NCBI GenBank assembly: GCA_964479665.1
Contig: CAYZNN010000001.1
Location: forward strand, 62,001 to 126,000
DNA length: 64,000 nt
Origin: UBA2287 sp964479665
GTDB taxonomy: Bacteria > Bacteroidota > Bacteroidia > Bacteroidales > Tenuifilaceae
Direction of reading: 5' to 3'
Positions 7,234-15,878 of the stretch are shown here, piece by piece. Made by a program: the position numbers and the translations under genes. The stretch's first letter is position 1. Every line of letters starts with the position of its first letter. The notes below the pieces were generated by a model. That model ran no database searches. It saw only the letters and a program-made list of their open reading frames with translations, and had not been told where the DNA came from.

Positions 7234-9045
7234 CTACTCTTCCTGATCGAATGCGAATTCAGTAAGATTGAAGCGTTCTAAAATTGTTTTGTCGTTTATT
7301 TCCTTCGAAAGTGAAGTGATAACATCGATTGGTACTTGAAAAAGGTCAAGTATTAGCAAGCCATCGAGCGCATTATTGAACTTAGGATCGACATTGAAGC
7401 AAATGATTCGTCCGTTAAGTTTTATGTACTTCTTTAGAAGCACAGGCATACGGAATTCCTCTGGTTCAATATCCTGAATAAACTTGTCGAGTTTACCAAT
7501 ATCGTTGCTGTTTTCGAATATTACCTGGGTGTCGTCTTTGCTTACTGGAACCCTGAACATGTTCCGGGGTTGTATGAAACGGGCCAATTCGTGGTCGTAG
7601 TAGTTGGCTTTCATAAAGTTAATTATAATGCCCTTTGAGTAATTCGAAAAGCGGCTCGATATACTTACCGGTCCAATGAGATACCTATATTCAGGGTTTT
7701 TAATCAGGAAGTATAGTATTCCCTTCCAAAGTAGGAAAAGGGGTAAAGGTTTTCGTTGGTATTCCTTAACAATGAACGAGCGCCCAAGCTCAATGCTTTG
7801 TTCAAGAATTGGAGTAAAACCATTGTCAATTTTAAATAAACTTTCAATGTAAAAACCTTTCTTTCCGTATCGGTTAATTATTTCTTTTCCTTTGCCAGCG
7901 CGGTAAGCACCAACAATTGCTTTTGCCTCCTCGTCCCAAATGAAAAGTTGGTTGTAGTATAGATCAAACTCGTCGATATCAATTTTACGATTGGTTCCTT
8001 CACCTACATCACGAAATGTAATTTCGCGTAATCGGCCTAGTTCGGTCATTATGTTGGGAATTTCAACCGATGGAGCGCAAATTACGCTAAAACACTTGCT
8101 CTTTAAAAGCAAATGTTTTTCCATGGCTTGCTCCACTTCAGCCTGAATAATTTCAGGTGCTACGGGGGCAATAATGTCCTCAGCTTTGGTTTCAGGCTTC
8201 AATTTGTAGGAGAAAAATTTTTTAACTTCTATCGATGAACCAAGTGCATATGTTTTGAGGCGAAGAAAACGCCCATATCTCGATACATCGGTAAATTCGT
8301 TCTGTTCGCCCGGTGTAATGGGGAAGCCAATGCGAACTTTTATGGTTTTGTTCCTTTTGTTTAAAAGTTCCGAAGGCAATTTAGCTGTGCGAAGCATTGG
8401 GTGAATTAACCCCAATACGTGAAATAGACGGCTATTTGTTCCCTGAAAATAGATGGGAACCACGGGTACTTCATTCTTCTTAATGAATTTTACAATGGAA
8501 TCGCTCCATTGCCTATCAGCAACCCCTGGAGCCTCGGTATTGTAGTATGTAGAAACCTCGCCTGCGGGAAAAATACCCAAAGGTTTACCATCTTTTAAAT
8601 GAGAAATGGCAGCCTTAATTCCAACCAAACTTCCAGCGGTTTGCTGGTTTCCTTCAAATGGGTCCACAGGGAAAATATAATCCCTCAAGGGGTCAATCTT
8701 GCGAAGCAGAAAGTTGGCCATAACCTTGAAATCGGGGCGAGCTTCCAACAGAATTTTAAGCATAATCACCCCGTCAATTCCTCCATATGGGTGGTTGGCA
8801 ATAACAATAAAGGGACCCTCTTTGGGGATTCGCTTAATGTCTTCGGGGTTGACTTCGTACTTAATTTCAAGTTTTTTTAGTAGCGTATCGAGAAATTCGG
8901 AACCCTCGAAATTGGCCACCTCCGAGTACATTTTATTAATTTTACTAATTCTGAGTATATACATTAGGAGTTTTGCAATGCTTTCACCCCCAATAGTATT
9001 TAACCCAGCGGCTCTTTTAAAGTCTTTTGAGTCAACTAGTTTCAT
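7234..9045 (-). CDS. fused lysophospholipid acyltransferase / GNAT-type hemolysin-like N-acyltransferase (OlsF/GlsF-like)
   Basis: The protein has 603 residues in two parts. Residues about 75-245 are a PlsC-type acyltransferase with NHPYGGID (His85...Asp91) and FPAGEVS (159-165). Residues about 315-490 resemble the hemolysin-like GNAT domain of OlsB/GlsB N-acyltransferases (EITFRDVGEGTN, IDIDEFDLYYNQLFIWD, IVGAYRAG, LGRSFI). This order of domains matches bifunctional OlsF-type enzymes, which make ornithine or glycine lipids: the GNAT part N-acylates the amino acid and the PlsC part O-acylates the product. Bacteroidota are known to make such lipids. The amino acid used cannot be told from sequence. 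It is monocistronic, with a -7 box at 9112-9119. Confidence 0.8.
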   Translation of the reverse strand: MKLVDSKDFKRAAGLNTIGGESIAKLLMYILRISKINKMYSEVANFEGSEFLDTLLKKLEIKYEVNPEDIKRIPKEGPFIVIANHPYGGIDGVIMLKILLEARPDFKVMANFLLRKIDPLRDYIFPVDPFEGNQQTAGSLVGIKAAISHLKDGKPLGIFPAGEVSTYYNTEAPGVADRQWSDSIVKFIKKNEVPVVPIYFQGTNSRLFHVLGLIHPMLRTAKLPSELLNKRNKTIKVRIGFPITPGEQNEFTDVSRYGRFLRLKTYALGSSIEVKKFFSYKLKPETKAEDIIAPVAPEIIQAEVEQAMEKHLLLKSKCFSVICAPSVEIPNIMTELGRLREITFRDVGEGTNRKIDIDEFDLYYNQLFIWDEEAKAIVGAYRAGKGKEIINRYGKKGFYIESLFKIDNGFTPILEQSIELGRSFIVKEYQRKPLPLFLLWKGILYFLIKNPEYRYLIGPVSISSRFSNYSKGIIINFMKANYYDHELARFIQPRNMFRVPVSKDDTQVIFENSNDIGKLDKFIQDIEPEEFRMPVLLKKYIKLNGRIICFNVDPKFNNALDGLLILDLFQVPIDVITSLSKEINDKTILERFNLTEFAFDQEE

Positions 9046-9111
9046 CGATTATTGATTGCCAAGTATGGAGTGCTTTTCCACCCAAAAGCATCGCAATTTA
9101 GCAATAAAATG

Positions 9112-9119
9112 CAAATATA
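9112..9119 (-). promoter_or_regulatory. -7 promoter box upstream of the acyltransferase gene
   Basis: The minus strand reads TATATTTG, a full TAnnTTTG match, about 67 nt upstream of the start codon. No TTTG lies at the expected -33 distance. Confidence 0.4.
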
Positions 9120-9235
9120 ATGTAGTGCAAACACTTAAAATGAGCCGCATAAATATTAAATTTCAGTTAAACAGTTTAGTAACGATTTAAAGTTTTTGAG
9201 TTTTTTATCGATTTTTTTTTTAAATTGGTTTGCTC

Positions 9236-9243
9236 TAATTTTG
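9236..9243 (+). promoter_or_regulatory. -7 promoter box upstream of the hypothetical gene at 9267
   Basis: TAATTTTG matches TAnnTTTG and lies 23 nt before the ATG, in a T-rich tract. The -33 element is not clear. Confidence 0.45.
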
Positions 9244-9266
9244 CATAAAACATAAACCGTACGAAA

Positions 9267-10115
9267 ATGAAGAAAATTGTTGTAGTCATTTCGCTTGTGG
9301 CATTATCTATTTCGGTTTTTGCCGATAGGTACGTGGCCCGTCATGAAGATATTAAAACTTTTTTGGGTACAACCACCCATGTAGTTCTCGACAACAATCC
9401 TATGTCGGATTATAATATAAAAATTCGTGAAGCAGTTGAGCGTTCATGGACAATTACCCCTTATAAGTTCATAACTGCTAAAGAGTTTGAAGAAATGCGC
9501 AGCGATATTTCAAAATCTTTTCTGGTTCTGCTTCAGGTTAAATTCAGCAAGGATAAGTTTGAAGCAACCTACAATTTTTTAAGCATTGTACTTGGAGCTG
9601 GTGTAAAAAGACATACCGATTTACCCGATATTTGCTCAATTCCTCTGGGATACAATTCAGTACCCGAGGATAGTTATACATATAAACTTGAAAGTTTTAT
9701 TCGTTTTGCACAAAGTCATATTAAAACGCTCAACGACAACCCCAAACTTATTAAAGGTAACATTTTCAAACACTACAATAAGTTTACTAAGCAGGTTAAA
9801 ACAAAAGAATTGTGGGTGCTTGAGAAGGATTTAGATAAGGGGGTACGTAGTTTAACTGAACTCAGAAAGGTTTATCCGCACGTAATAAAAATTGTGACGG
9901 ATGGTGATGTTGAAAAGGCTATCGCCGAAAAAAATCCCAACGTGGTATTTCTTCACAAAGTTGGTCCTGAAGGTACTAGATTACAAGCTCGTTGCTACAA
10001 AATGCTTATAGGTGCTGGTGACGACCAACTATACTATTTCGATTATCACATGATTAATCCCAAGTTAAAGGATGATGGTTTAAGGGCCAAAGACCTTAAG
10101 AAAATAGCAAAATAA
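9267..10115 (+). CDS. secreted hypothetical protein, function unknown
   Basis: The 282-residue protein has a clear N-terminal signal peptide (MKKIVVVISLVALSISVFA, cleavage near residue 19) and no lipobox, so it should be periplasmic or further exported. The mature part is alpha/beta in character and has no motif I recognise. Segments that may help a search are TTHVVLDNNPMSDYN, WTITPYKFITAKEFEEM, KFSKDKFEATYNFLSIVLG and the C-terminal VGPEGTRLQARCYKMLIGAG. The gene is monocistronic, with a -7 box upstream and a strong terminator downstream. I suspect a Bacteroidota-specific family, but this is an inference from non-recognition. Confidence 0.8.
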   Translation: MKKIVVVISLVALSISVFADRYVARHEDIKTFLGTTTHVVLDNNPMSDYNIKIREAVERSWTITPYKFITAKEFEEMRSDISKSFLVLLQVKFSKDKFEATYNFLSIVLGAGVKRHTDLPDICSIPLGYNSVPEDSYTYKLESFIRFAQSHIKTLNDNPKLIKGNIFKHYNKFTKQVKTKELWVLEKDLDKGVRSLTELRKVYPHVIKIVTDGDVEKAIAEKNPNVVFLHKVGPEGTRLQARCYKMLIGAGDDQLYYFDYHMINPKLKDDGLRAKDLKKIAK

Positions 10116-10131
10116 GGATAGTCAATTTTTG

Positions 10132-10168
10132 AAAAGCCACTCCAAGAGCGTTAGGGAGTGGCTTTTTT
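10132..10168 (+). terminator. Rho-independent terminator
   Basis: AAAAGCCACTCC (10132-10143) and GGAGTGGCTTTT (10155-10166) form a perfect 12-bp stem with T-run. It ends the hypothetical gene; the ettA -7 box begins 6 nt later. Confidence 0.85.
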
Positions 10169-10173
10169 ATTGC

Positions 10174-10181
10174 TACTTTTG
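10174..10181 (+). promoter_or_regulatory. -7 promoter box of ettA
   Basis: TACTTTTG matches TAnnTTTG, followed by C and 17 nt before the ATG. It directly follows the terminator of the preceding gene. Confidence 0.45.
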
Positions 10182-10198
10182 CAAAAAATTAAAATTAT

Positions 10199-11872
10199 AT
10201 GGCCGACGAAAAGATAATTTTCTCAATGGTTGGGGTTAGCAAAACCTTTCCACCACACAAAAGAGTTCTGAATAACATTTACTTGTCGTTTTTTTACGGA
10301 GCAAAAATTGGAATTTTGGGTTTAAACGGCTCAGGTAAGTCGACCCTAATGAAAATTATTGCTGGGGTCGAAAAATCGTTTCAGGGCGAGGTGGTTTTCT
10401 CCCCTGGTTACTCGGTTGGCTACCTCGAACAGGAGCCTCAGCTCGACGAAACTAGAACCGTAAGGCAAATTGTTGAAGAGGGTGTTCAGGAGGTTGTGGA
10501 CCTACTTCGCGAGTACGAAGAGGTTAATGCCAAGTTTTCCGAGCCCCTAAGCGACGACGAGATGAATAAACTTATTGAACGCCAGGGCGAATTAACCGAT
10601 AGTATTGAGCACCAAGACGGATGGAACCTCGACTCGAAACTAGAACGCGCCATGGATGCCCTTCGATGCCCCGAACCCGATATGCCAATTAAAGTACTAT
10701 CGGGTGGAGAGCGTCGTCGCGTGGCCCTTTGCCGCTTGCTCTTAAAGCAACCCGACGTGCTACTGCTCGATGAGCCCACTAACCACCTCGATGCTGAGTC
10801 GGTGCAATGGCTCGAAATGCACCTGCAACAATACCCCGGTACTGTAATTGCCATTACGCACGACCGCTACTTCCTCGACAATGTGGCTGGTTGGGTTCTC
10901 GAACTCGACCGTGGTGAGGGAATTCCTTGGAGAGGAAACTACTCGTCGTGGCTCGAGCAAAAAGCCAATCGGCTGGCTATGGAAGAGAAGCAGGAGAGCA
11001 AACGACGTAAAACCCTTGAGCGCGAGCTCGAATGGGTGCGTATGGCTCCCAAGGCCCGTCAGGCCAAAAGCAAGGCTCGTTTATCGGCCTACGATAAATT
11101 GCTAAACGAGGATGTAAAGCAGAAAGAGGAACGCTTAGAGATATTTATTCCCAACGGTCCTCGTTTGGGCGATATGGTTATAGAGTCGAATAGCGTTGCC
11201 AAGGCATTTGGCGACAAGTTACTATTCGATAATTTGAATTTTAAACTGCCCCCCAACGGTATAGTTGGAATAATTGGCCCTAACGGAGCCGGTAAAACTA
11301 CGCTGTTCCGGTTGATAATGGGAATAGAACAGGCCGATAAGGGCGATTTTAAAATTGGCGAAACCGTAAAAATTGCTTACGTCGATCAGCAGCACAAGGC
11401 CATTGAGCCTGAGAAAACAGTGTTCGAAGTTATTTCGGGTGGTGCCGACCATATAATCATTGGCGGCAAGGCCGTGAATGCCCGTGCCTATGTGGCTCGC
11501 TTCAACTTTTCGGGTGCCGACCAGGAAAAACTTTGCAGCATGCTTTCGGGCGGAGAGCGGAACCGCTTGCACCTTGCCCTTGCGCTGAAGGAGGAGGGCA
11601 ACGTAATTCTTCTCGACGAACCCACTAACGACATTGATGTGAACACGCTGCGAGCACTTGAAGAAGGCCTCGAAAACTTTGCAGGCTGCGCCGTTGTAAT
11701 TAGTCACGACCGTTGGTTTCTCGACCGAATTGCTACGCATATTCTTGCATTCGAAGGCAACTCGCAGGTGTATTTCTTCGAAGGTGGCTATACCGATTAC
11801 GAAGAGAATAGGCGTAAGCGACTTGGCGACGACGCGCCCCACCGTATTAAGTACAGAAAGTTGGTGGAATAA
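10199..11872 (+). CDS. ettA: energy-dependent translational throttle protein EttA (ABC-F ATPase)
   Basis: The 557-residue ABC-F protein has two ATPase domains: Walker A GLNGSGKST (residues 41-49) and GPNGAGKTT, two signature sequences (LSGGERRRVALCRLLL and LSGGERNRLHLALAL) and Walker B LLLDEPTNHLD and LLDEPTNDID. Between them lies the charged linker with ERELEWVRMAPKARQAKSK typical of EttA. In E. coli EttA binds the ribosomal E site and gates the first elongation step according to ATP/ADP ratio. The gene is monocistronic, between two terminators. GC and codon use at this locus are slightly higher than in neighbours, as expected for a well-expressed gene. Confidence 0.95.
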   Translation: MADEKIIFSMVGVSKTFPPHKRVLNNIYLSFFYGAKIGILGLNGSGKSTLMKIIAGVEKSFQGEVVFSPGYSVGYLEQEPQLDETRTVRQIVEEGVQEVVDLLREYEEVNAKFSEPLSDDEMNKLIERQGELTDSIEHQDGWNLDSKLERAMDALRCPEPDMPIKVLSGGERRRVALCRLLLKQPDVLLLDEPTNHLDAESVQWLEMHLQQYPGTVIAITHDRYFLDNVAGWVLELDRGEGIPWRGNYSSWLEQKANRLAMEEKQESKRRKTLERELEWVRMAPKARQAKSKARLSAYDKLLNEDVKQKEERLEIFIPNGPRLGDMVIESNSVAKAFGDKLLFDNLNFKLPPNGIVGIIGPNGAGKTTLFRLIMGIEQADKGDFKIGETVKIAYVDQQHKAIEPEKTVFEVISGGADHIIIGGKAVNARAYVARFNFSGADQEKLCSMLSGGERNRLHLALALKEEGNVILLDEPTNDIDVNTLRALEEGLENFAGCAVVISHDRWFLDRIATHILAFEGNSQVYFFEGGYTDYEENRRKRLGDDAPHRIKYRKLVE

Positions 11873-11891
11873 CGTATAAATAGAAAAAGCA

Positions 11892-11933
11892 AAAAGGGGC
11901 ATTTCCTTCAGGTAGGGCTGCCCCTTTTAATTT
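11892..11933 (+). terminator. Rho-independent terminator of ettA
   Basis: AAAAGGGGCA (11892-11901) pairs with TGCCCCTTTT (11919-11928), then AATTT follows. It separates ettA from the hisS promoter. Confidence 0.75.
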
Positions 11934-11949
11934 ATAGTTCAATAATTTC

Positions 11950-11957
11950 TATCTTTG
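11950..11957 (+). promoter_or_regulatory. -7 promoter box of hisS-hutH
   Basis: TATCTTTG matches TAnnTTTG, followed by C, 26 nt before the hisS ATG. The expected TTTG at -33 is not well matched. Confidence 0.45.
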
Positions 11958-11983
11958 CAACCTATTGTATAGAACTGCACAGA

Positions 11984-13351
11984 ATGTCACAAAACAAACC
12001 GAGCATACCCAAGGGCACACGCGATTTTTCGCCTGTTGAAATGTCGCGACGAAACTACATTTTCGATAACATAAAGACAGTTTTTAAAACCTATGGTTAC
12101 CAGCCCATTGAAACTCCTGCCATGGAAAACCTCACCACCCTTTTGGGCAAGTACGGTGAGGAGGGCGACAAGTTGCTTTTTAAAATTCTCAATTCGGGCG
12201 ACTACCTAAAGGGTGTAAGCCCTAACGAGGTGAACGCAGAGAACCTGAACCCGCTTTCGGTAAAAATTTGCGAAAAGGGACTGCGTTACGACCTTACCGT
12301 GCCCTTTGCCCGTTTTGTGGTTCAATACCAAAACGATATAACCTTTCCCTTTAAACGATATCAAATTCAGCCCGTTTGGCGTGCCGACAGGCCACAAAAG
12401 GGTCGCTACCGCGAGTTTTACCAGTGCGATGTTGATGTAGTTGGTTCCGATTCGCTGCTCAACGAGGTGGAGTTAGTTCTTATAATTAACGATGTATTCT
12501 CGAAATTAGGGGTAAACACTACGGTAAAAATTAATAACCGTAAAATACTAAGCGGAATGGCCCAGGTTATTGGCGAGAGCGAAAGGCTCATCGACATAAC
12601 CGTTGCAATCGATAAAATCGATAAAATTGGGCTCGATGCTGTTAACAAGGAACTTTCCGAAAAGGGTGTATTGGCAAAAGCCATCGAAATGCTTCAGCCA
12701 ATTATTACCCTAAGCGGAACAAATAGCGAAAAGCTTAATAAACTCAGGGGTGTTCTTGCCAATTCGAAAATTGGAATGAAAGGGATTGACGAAATGCAGC
12801 AAATATTCGACACCCTTAAAGCCATAAATGGGCTTAAAACAAAAGTTGAACTCGACCTGTCGCTTGCTCGTGGGTTGAATTACTATACAGGTGCCATTTT
12901 CGAAGTTAAAGCCAACGACATGGAAATGGGCAGCATTTGCGGAGGTGGGCGCTACGACGATTTAACCGGAATTTTTGGATTAAAGAACGTTTCGGGTGTT
13001 GGTGTTTCGTTTGGTGCCGATCGCATTTACGACGTGATGCTGCATTTGAACCTATTCCCCGAAAGCATGCTATCGTCGAGCAGGGTTATGTTTGCCAACT
13101 TTGGTCCTCGCGAGGCAACTTTCTGCCTGCCCATCCTGCAAACCCTTCGTCAGGCAGGAATATCGGCCGAACTGTATTCCGATGCAGCTAAAATGAAAAA
13201 GCAGTTCGACTATGCAAATAAAAAGAATATTGCTTTTGTAGTTATTGTTGGCGAAGCCGAAATGCAGGCAGGTACCGCTTCCGTTAAGGATATGGTTTCG
13301 GGTACTCAAACCACCATTGAAATAGAGAAACTTACAGACTTTTTAAAATAA
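11984..13351 (+). CDS. hisS: histidine--tRNA ligase
   Basis: The 455-residue class II aminoacyl-tRNA synthetase charges tRNA-His. It begins with the expected KGTRDFSPVEMSRRNYIF; the active-site motif 2 is in FKRYQIQPVWRADRPQKGRYREFYQCDVDVVG (broken here only by description; about residues 127-158), the histidine A motif is LARGLNYYTGAIFEV, and motif 3 lies in GGGRYDDLTGIFG. The C-terminal anticodon-binding domain starts near residue 365. It is 14 nt upstream of hutH on the same strand, an unusual pairing of histidine use and histidine breakdown. Confidence 0.96.
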   Translation: MSQNKPSIPKGTRDFSPVEMSRRNYIFDNIKTVFKTYGYQPIETPAMENLTTLLGKYGEEGDKLLFKILNSGDYLKGVSPNEVNAENLNPLSVKICEKGLRYDLTVPFARFVVQYQNDITFPFKRYQIQPVWRADRPQKGRYREFYQCDVDVVGSDSLLNEVELVLIINDVFSKLGVNTTVKINNRKILSGMAQVIGESERLIDITVAIDKIDKIGLDAVNKELSEKGVLAKAIEMLQPIITLSGTNSEKLNKLRGVLANSKIGMKGIDEMQQIFDTLKAINGLKTKVELDLSLARGLNYYTGAIFEVKANDMEMGSICGGGRYDDLTGIFGLKNVSGVGVSFGADRIYDVMLHLNLFPESMLSSSRVMFANFGPREATFCLPILQTLRQAGISAELYSDAAKMKKQFDYANKKNIAFVVIVGEAEMQAGTASVKDMVSGTQTTIEIEKLTDFLK

Positions 13352-13365
13352 AACATTAGGTAAAA

Positions 13366-14856
13366 ATGTCAAATACTCATTTTATATCTCCTAAGCCGCT
13401 AACCTTCGAGTTGCTCAACAAGATGATTTACGGCTCGTACGAGTTAAAACTTTCCGACGAGGCCATCAGTCGCATTTCGCATTGTCGCGATTATCTCGAC
13501 AAGAAGATGGAGAACGAGAATAAGCCCATTTACGGTATTACCACCGGATTTGGCTCGCTATGCAATCGTACCATTTCCAAGGAGGAACTTTCGCAACTCC
13601 AAAACAATCTTGTAATGTCGCATGCCTGCAGCACTGGCGACGAAGTTGCTCCCGAAATAGTGAAGCTTATGCTCTTGCTTAAGGCTCATGCTTTATCGCT
13701 TGGCAACTCAGGAGTACAGGTAGTTACAGTTCAGCGAATTGCAGATTTTTATAGCAACAATGTTCTGCCAATCGTTTACGATCGCGGCTCGCTGGGTGCC
13801 TCGGGCGATTTGGCTCCACTTTCCAACCTTTTCTTGCCCCTTATAGGCATGGGCGAAGTGCGGTTTAAGGGTGAAAAACGCAAGGCAGCCGAAGTTCTTA
13901 AAGAATTTGGGTGGGAGCCCATTGCATTGAAATCGAAGGAGGGTTTGGCTCTTCTTAATGGAACCCAGTTCATGAGCGCTCATGGCGTTTTAGCAATGGT
14001 TAGGGCCTTAAAAATTTCGACAATGGCCGATGCCATTGGGGCGTTATCGCTCGAAGGTTTCGATGGCCGAATCGATCCGTTCCATAAGAATATTCACGAA
14101 GTCCGTCCCCATAGCGGACAAATTGCAACAGCCGAAAATTTGAGAAGAATTCTTGAGGGTAGCGAGCTGATTGCCCGCGCCAAGAAGCATGTTCAGGATC
14201 CCTATTCGTTCCGCTGCATGCCGCAGGTGCATGGCGCTTCGAAGGATGCCATAAATTATGTTGCCAACGTTCTGCTAACAGAAATTAATTCGGTTACCGA
14301 TAATCCCACCATTTGGCCCGACGAGGATCTTATTATTTCCGGAGGAAACTTCCACGGCCAACCATTGGCTTTGGCGTTCGACTTTTTAGCCATTGCGTTG
14401 GCCGAACTGGGTAACATTTCGGAGCGAAGGGTTTCGCAGCTTATTTTGGGACTAAGAGGTCTACCCGAATTTCTGGTTGCCAATCCAGGCCTGAATTCGG
14501 GTCTAATGATTCCACAGTACGCAGCCGCTGCCATGGTAAGCCAGAACAAGCAGCTTTGCACTCCTGCCTCTGTGGATAGTATTGTTTCATCGAACGGACA
14601 GGAAGATCATGTGAGCATGGGTGCCAATGCCGCAACAAAATTGCTTCGTGTTGTTGACAATACCGAGAGGATACTTGCCGTGGAGCTGTTAAATGCAGCA
14701 CAGGCAGTTGAGTTTAGGCGGCCTGCAAAAACATCGACCTACCTCGAAACCTTAATGGCCGATTACAGAAAGCATGTACCATTCATTCAGGAAGATGTGG
14801 TGATGTACGAAATGATGGAGCGAACTTTGGCTTTTATTAAATCGAGAGTTTTTTAA
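13366..14856 (+). CDS. hutH: histidine ammonia-lyase
   Basis: The 496-residue enzyme deaminates histidine to urocanate. The MIO cofactor triad Ala145-Ser146-Gly147 is in GSLGASGDLAPLSN, the catalytic Tyr region is PIYGITTGFGS (residues 55-65), and the substrate-selectivity pair is Ser85-His86 (LVMSHAC), as in histidine rather than tyrosine or phenylalanine lyases. It is 14 nt downstream of hisS, so the two are probably one transcript. No hutU, hutI or hutG is present within the window. A strong terminator follows the stop codon. Confidence 0.93.
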   Translation: MSNTHFISPKPLTFELLNKMIYGSYELKLSDEAISRISHCRDYLDKKMENENKPIYGITTGFGSLCNRTISKEELSQLQNNLVMSHACSTGDEVAPEIVKLMLLLKAHALSLGNSGVQVVTVQRIADFYSNNVLPIVYDRGSLGASGDLAPLSNLFLPLIGMGEVRFKGEKRKAAEVLKEFGWEPIALKSKEGLALLNGTQFMSAHGVLAMVRALKISTMADAIGALSLEGFDGRIDPFHKNIHEVRPHSGQIATAENLRRILEGSELIARAKKHVQDPYSFRCMPQVHGASKDAINYVANVLLTEINSVTDNPTIWPDEDLIISGGNFHGQPLALAFDFLAIALAELGNISERRVSQLILGLRGLPEFLVANPGLNSGLMIPQYAAAAMVSQNKQLCTPASVDSIVSSNGQEDHVSMGANAATKLLRVVDNTERILAVELLNAAQAVEFRRPAKTSTYLETLMADYRKHVPFIQEDVVMYEMMERTLAFIKSRVF

Positions 14857-14862
14857 ATGGAA

Positions 14863-14891
14863 AGAGGAGTAACTGCTACTCCTCTTTTTTT
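14863..14891 (+). terminator. Rho-independent terminator of hisS-hutH
   Basis: AGAGGAGTA (14863-14871) pairs with TACTCCTCT (14877-14885), followed by six T. The 3' half overlaps the last codons of the convergent Spy-like gene. Confidence 0.8.
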
Positions 14892-15343
14892 GGCGCATTG
14901 CGAATTTGTTGCAGTAAGTAGGTTTTAAACTCATGGTCGGCAAAGTATAGTTTCATTACTTTATCAACTGGTAAAACTCGCTTAAATTTCTCGTTGAATT
15001 CTTCTAAAAGTTCGGCCTCTATCTTGTGCGATTTAATGTATTGGTCTGCATAACGTTCTGTTTCTTTGGTCGATAGTCGCCCCATCTTTTCGTTACACTC
15101 CTTCATTAGGTTTCGCCTATCTTCAATTATTCTATTCTTTTTCTTCCAATAGTCGTTATAAACAGGCCAGAAGCGTTGAGCTTCTTCGGGTGTGAGGCTC
15201 AGCTTCTCAGTGAAAAAGGCAATTTTTTGGGCTTTTATTGCTTCTTCCCTATCGGAATCCTTACTTTGAGATAGTAATTGTTTTGGTACCAAAACCAAGA
15301 ATAAAAGCCCAATTAGGCTTAGGGCAAAAATAAATTTATTCAT
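14876..15343 (-). CDS. Spy/CpxP-like periplasmic protein (LTxxQ-type)
   Basis: The start at 15343 gives 155 residues with a signal peptide (MNKFIFALSLIGLLFLVLVP...SQ); a start 7 codons earlier is possible but adds polar residues before the signal. The mature part is highly charged and helical, with LTPEEAQRFWPVYNDYWKKK near residues 47-66, like Spy/CpxP family envelope chaperones and Bacteroidota heavy-metal/stress sensors. It is the last gene of the sigma factor / membrane protein / Spy-like set, so it may be a target or a sensor of that ECF sigma factor. The role is inferred from family and position. Confidence 0.75.
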   Translation of the reverse strand: MNKFIFALSLIGLLFLVLVPKQLLSQSKDSDREEAIKAQKIAFFTEKLSLTPEEAQRFWPVYNDYWKKKNRIIEDRRNLMKECNEKMGRLSTKETERYADQYIKSHKIEAELLEEFNEKFKRVLPVDKVMKLYFADHEFKTYLLQQIRNAPKKEE

Positions 15344-15377
15344 ATAGTTGCGATGTGATGGCAAAAAAAACTCAGGG

Positions 15378-15830
15378 TTAGTGCTGAAGTTGCTCCATTA
15401 AAGTAACGTAGTCAATTTTTTCTTCGAGCAAATACTGAATAACAGGATCGTTTTTACCCTGTTTAACGGTATCTATCTTGCAGCAGGCATCAGAAACTTC
15501 AACAAGTTGACCCTCATCGTAGTCGGAAATGCTTTTAGAAACTATTTCAATGTAATCGTGACTATAAAGTTCGTTTTCAGGACTTGAGTTTACCTGAATG
15601 AAATAGTATGCTGCGTAACCTAGCACGGCAAGTGCTGCAAAGCCTGCTGCTAAGGCCAGTTGGGTTCTTACTGTTTGAAGAAATAAGGCAAGAGACCTAT
15701 CCTTCTGCTTTTGGGTGCAAAAATCCTGGATACGCGACGGAAGCGAATCGAAATACCCTTGCGGAACCGTAAAGGGCAATTGCTTGTTGGTACCAAATTT
15801 AAAATTTTCGTTGTTTGTAAAATCCTTCAT
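15378..15830 (-). CDS. single-pass membrane protein, candidate anti-sigma factor
   Basis: The ATG at 15830 gives 150 residues; a TTG two codons earlier is also in frame. A cytoplasmic N-terminal region with FTVPQGYFDSLPSRIQDF precedes one transmembrane segment (about residues 52-74, LALAAGFAALAVLGYAAYYF), then an acidic periplasmic part with a Cys-Cys pair. The motif VPxGYFxxLPxRI is common in Bacteroidota proteins encoded just after ECF sigma factors. It lies between the sigma gene (48 nt upstream) and the Spy-like gene (34 nt downstream). Anti-sigma activity is inferred from topology and position, not shown by a zinc-finger motif. Confidence 0.7.
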   Translation of the reverse strand: MKDFTNNENFKFGTNKQLPFTVPQGYFDSLPSRIQDFCTQKQKDRSLALFLQTVRTQLALAAGFAALAVLGYAAYYFIQVNSSPENELYSHDYIEIVSKSISDYDEGQLVEVSDACCKIDTVKQGKNDPVIQYLLEEKIDYVTLMEQLQH

Positions 15831-15878
15831 TGCCAAATATATCGTTACAAGTTTATGATAGAGGGTTTGTTGAAAGGT

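Noticed and set aside
11222..11902. A long antisense open frame (226 codons) over ettA
   Set aside because: It is fully antisense to conserved ABC-F motifs and has no recognisable domain; it reflects codon bias of ettA.
13366..14856. Tyrosine or phenylalanine ammonia-lyase, as in flexirubin or aryl polyene clusters
   Set aside because: The selectivity pair is Ser85-His86 as in histidine lyases, and no pigment biosynthesis genes are near.
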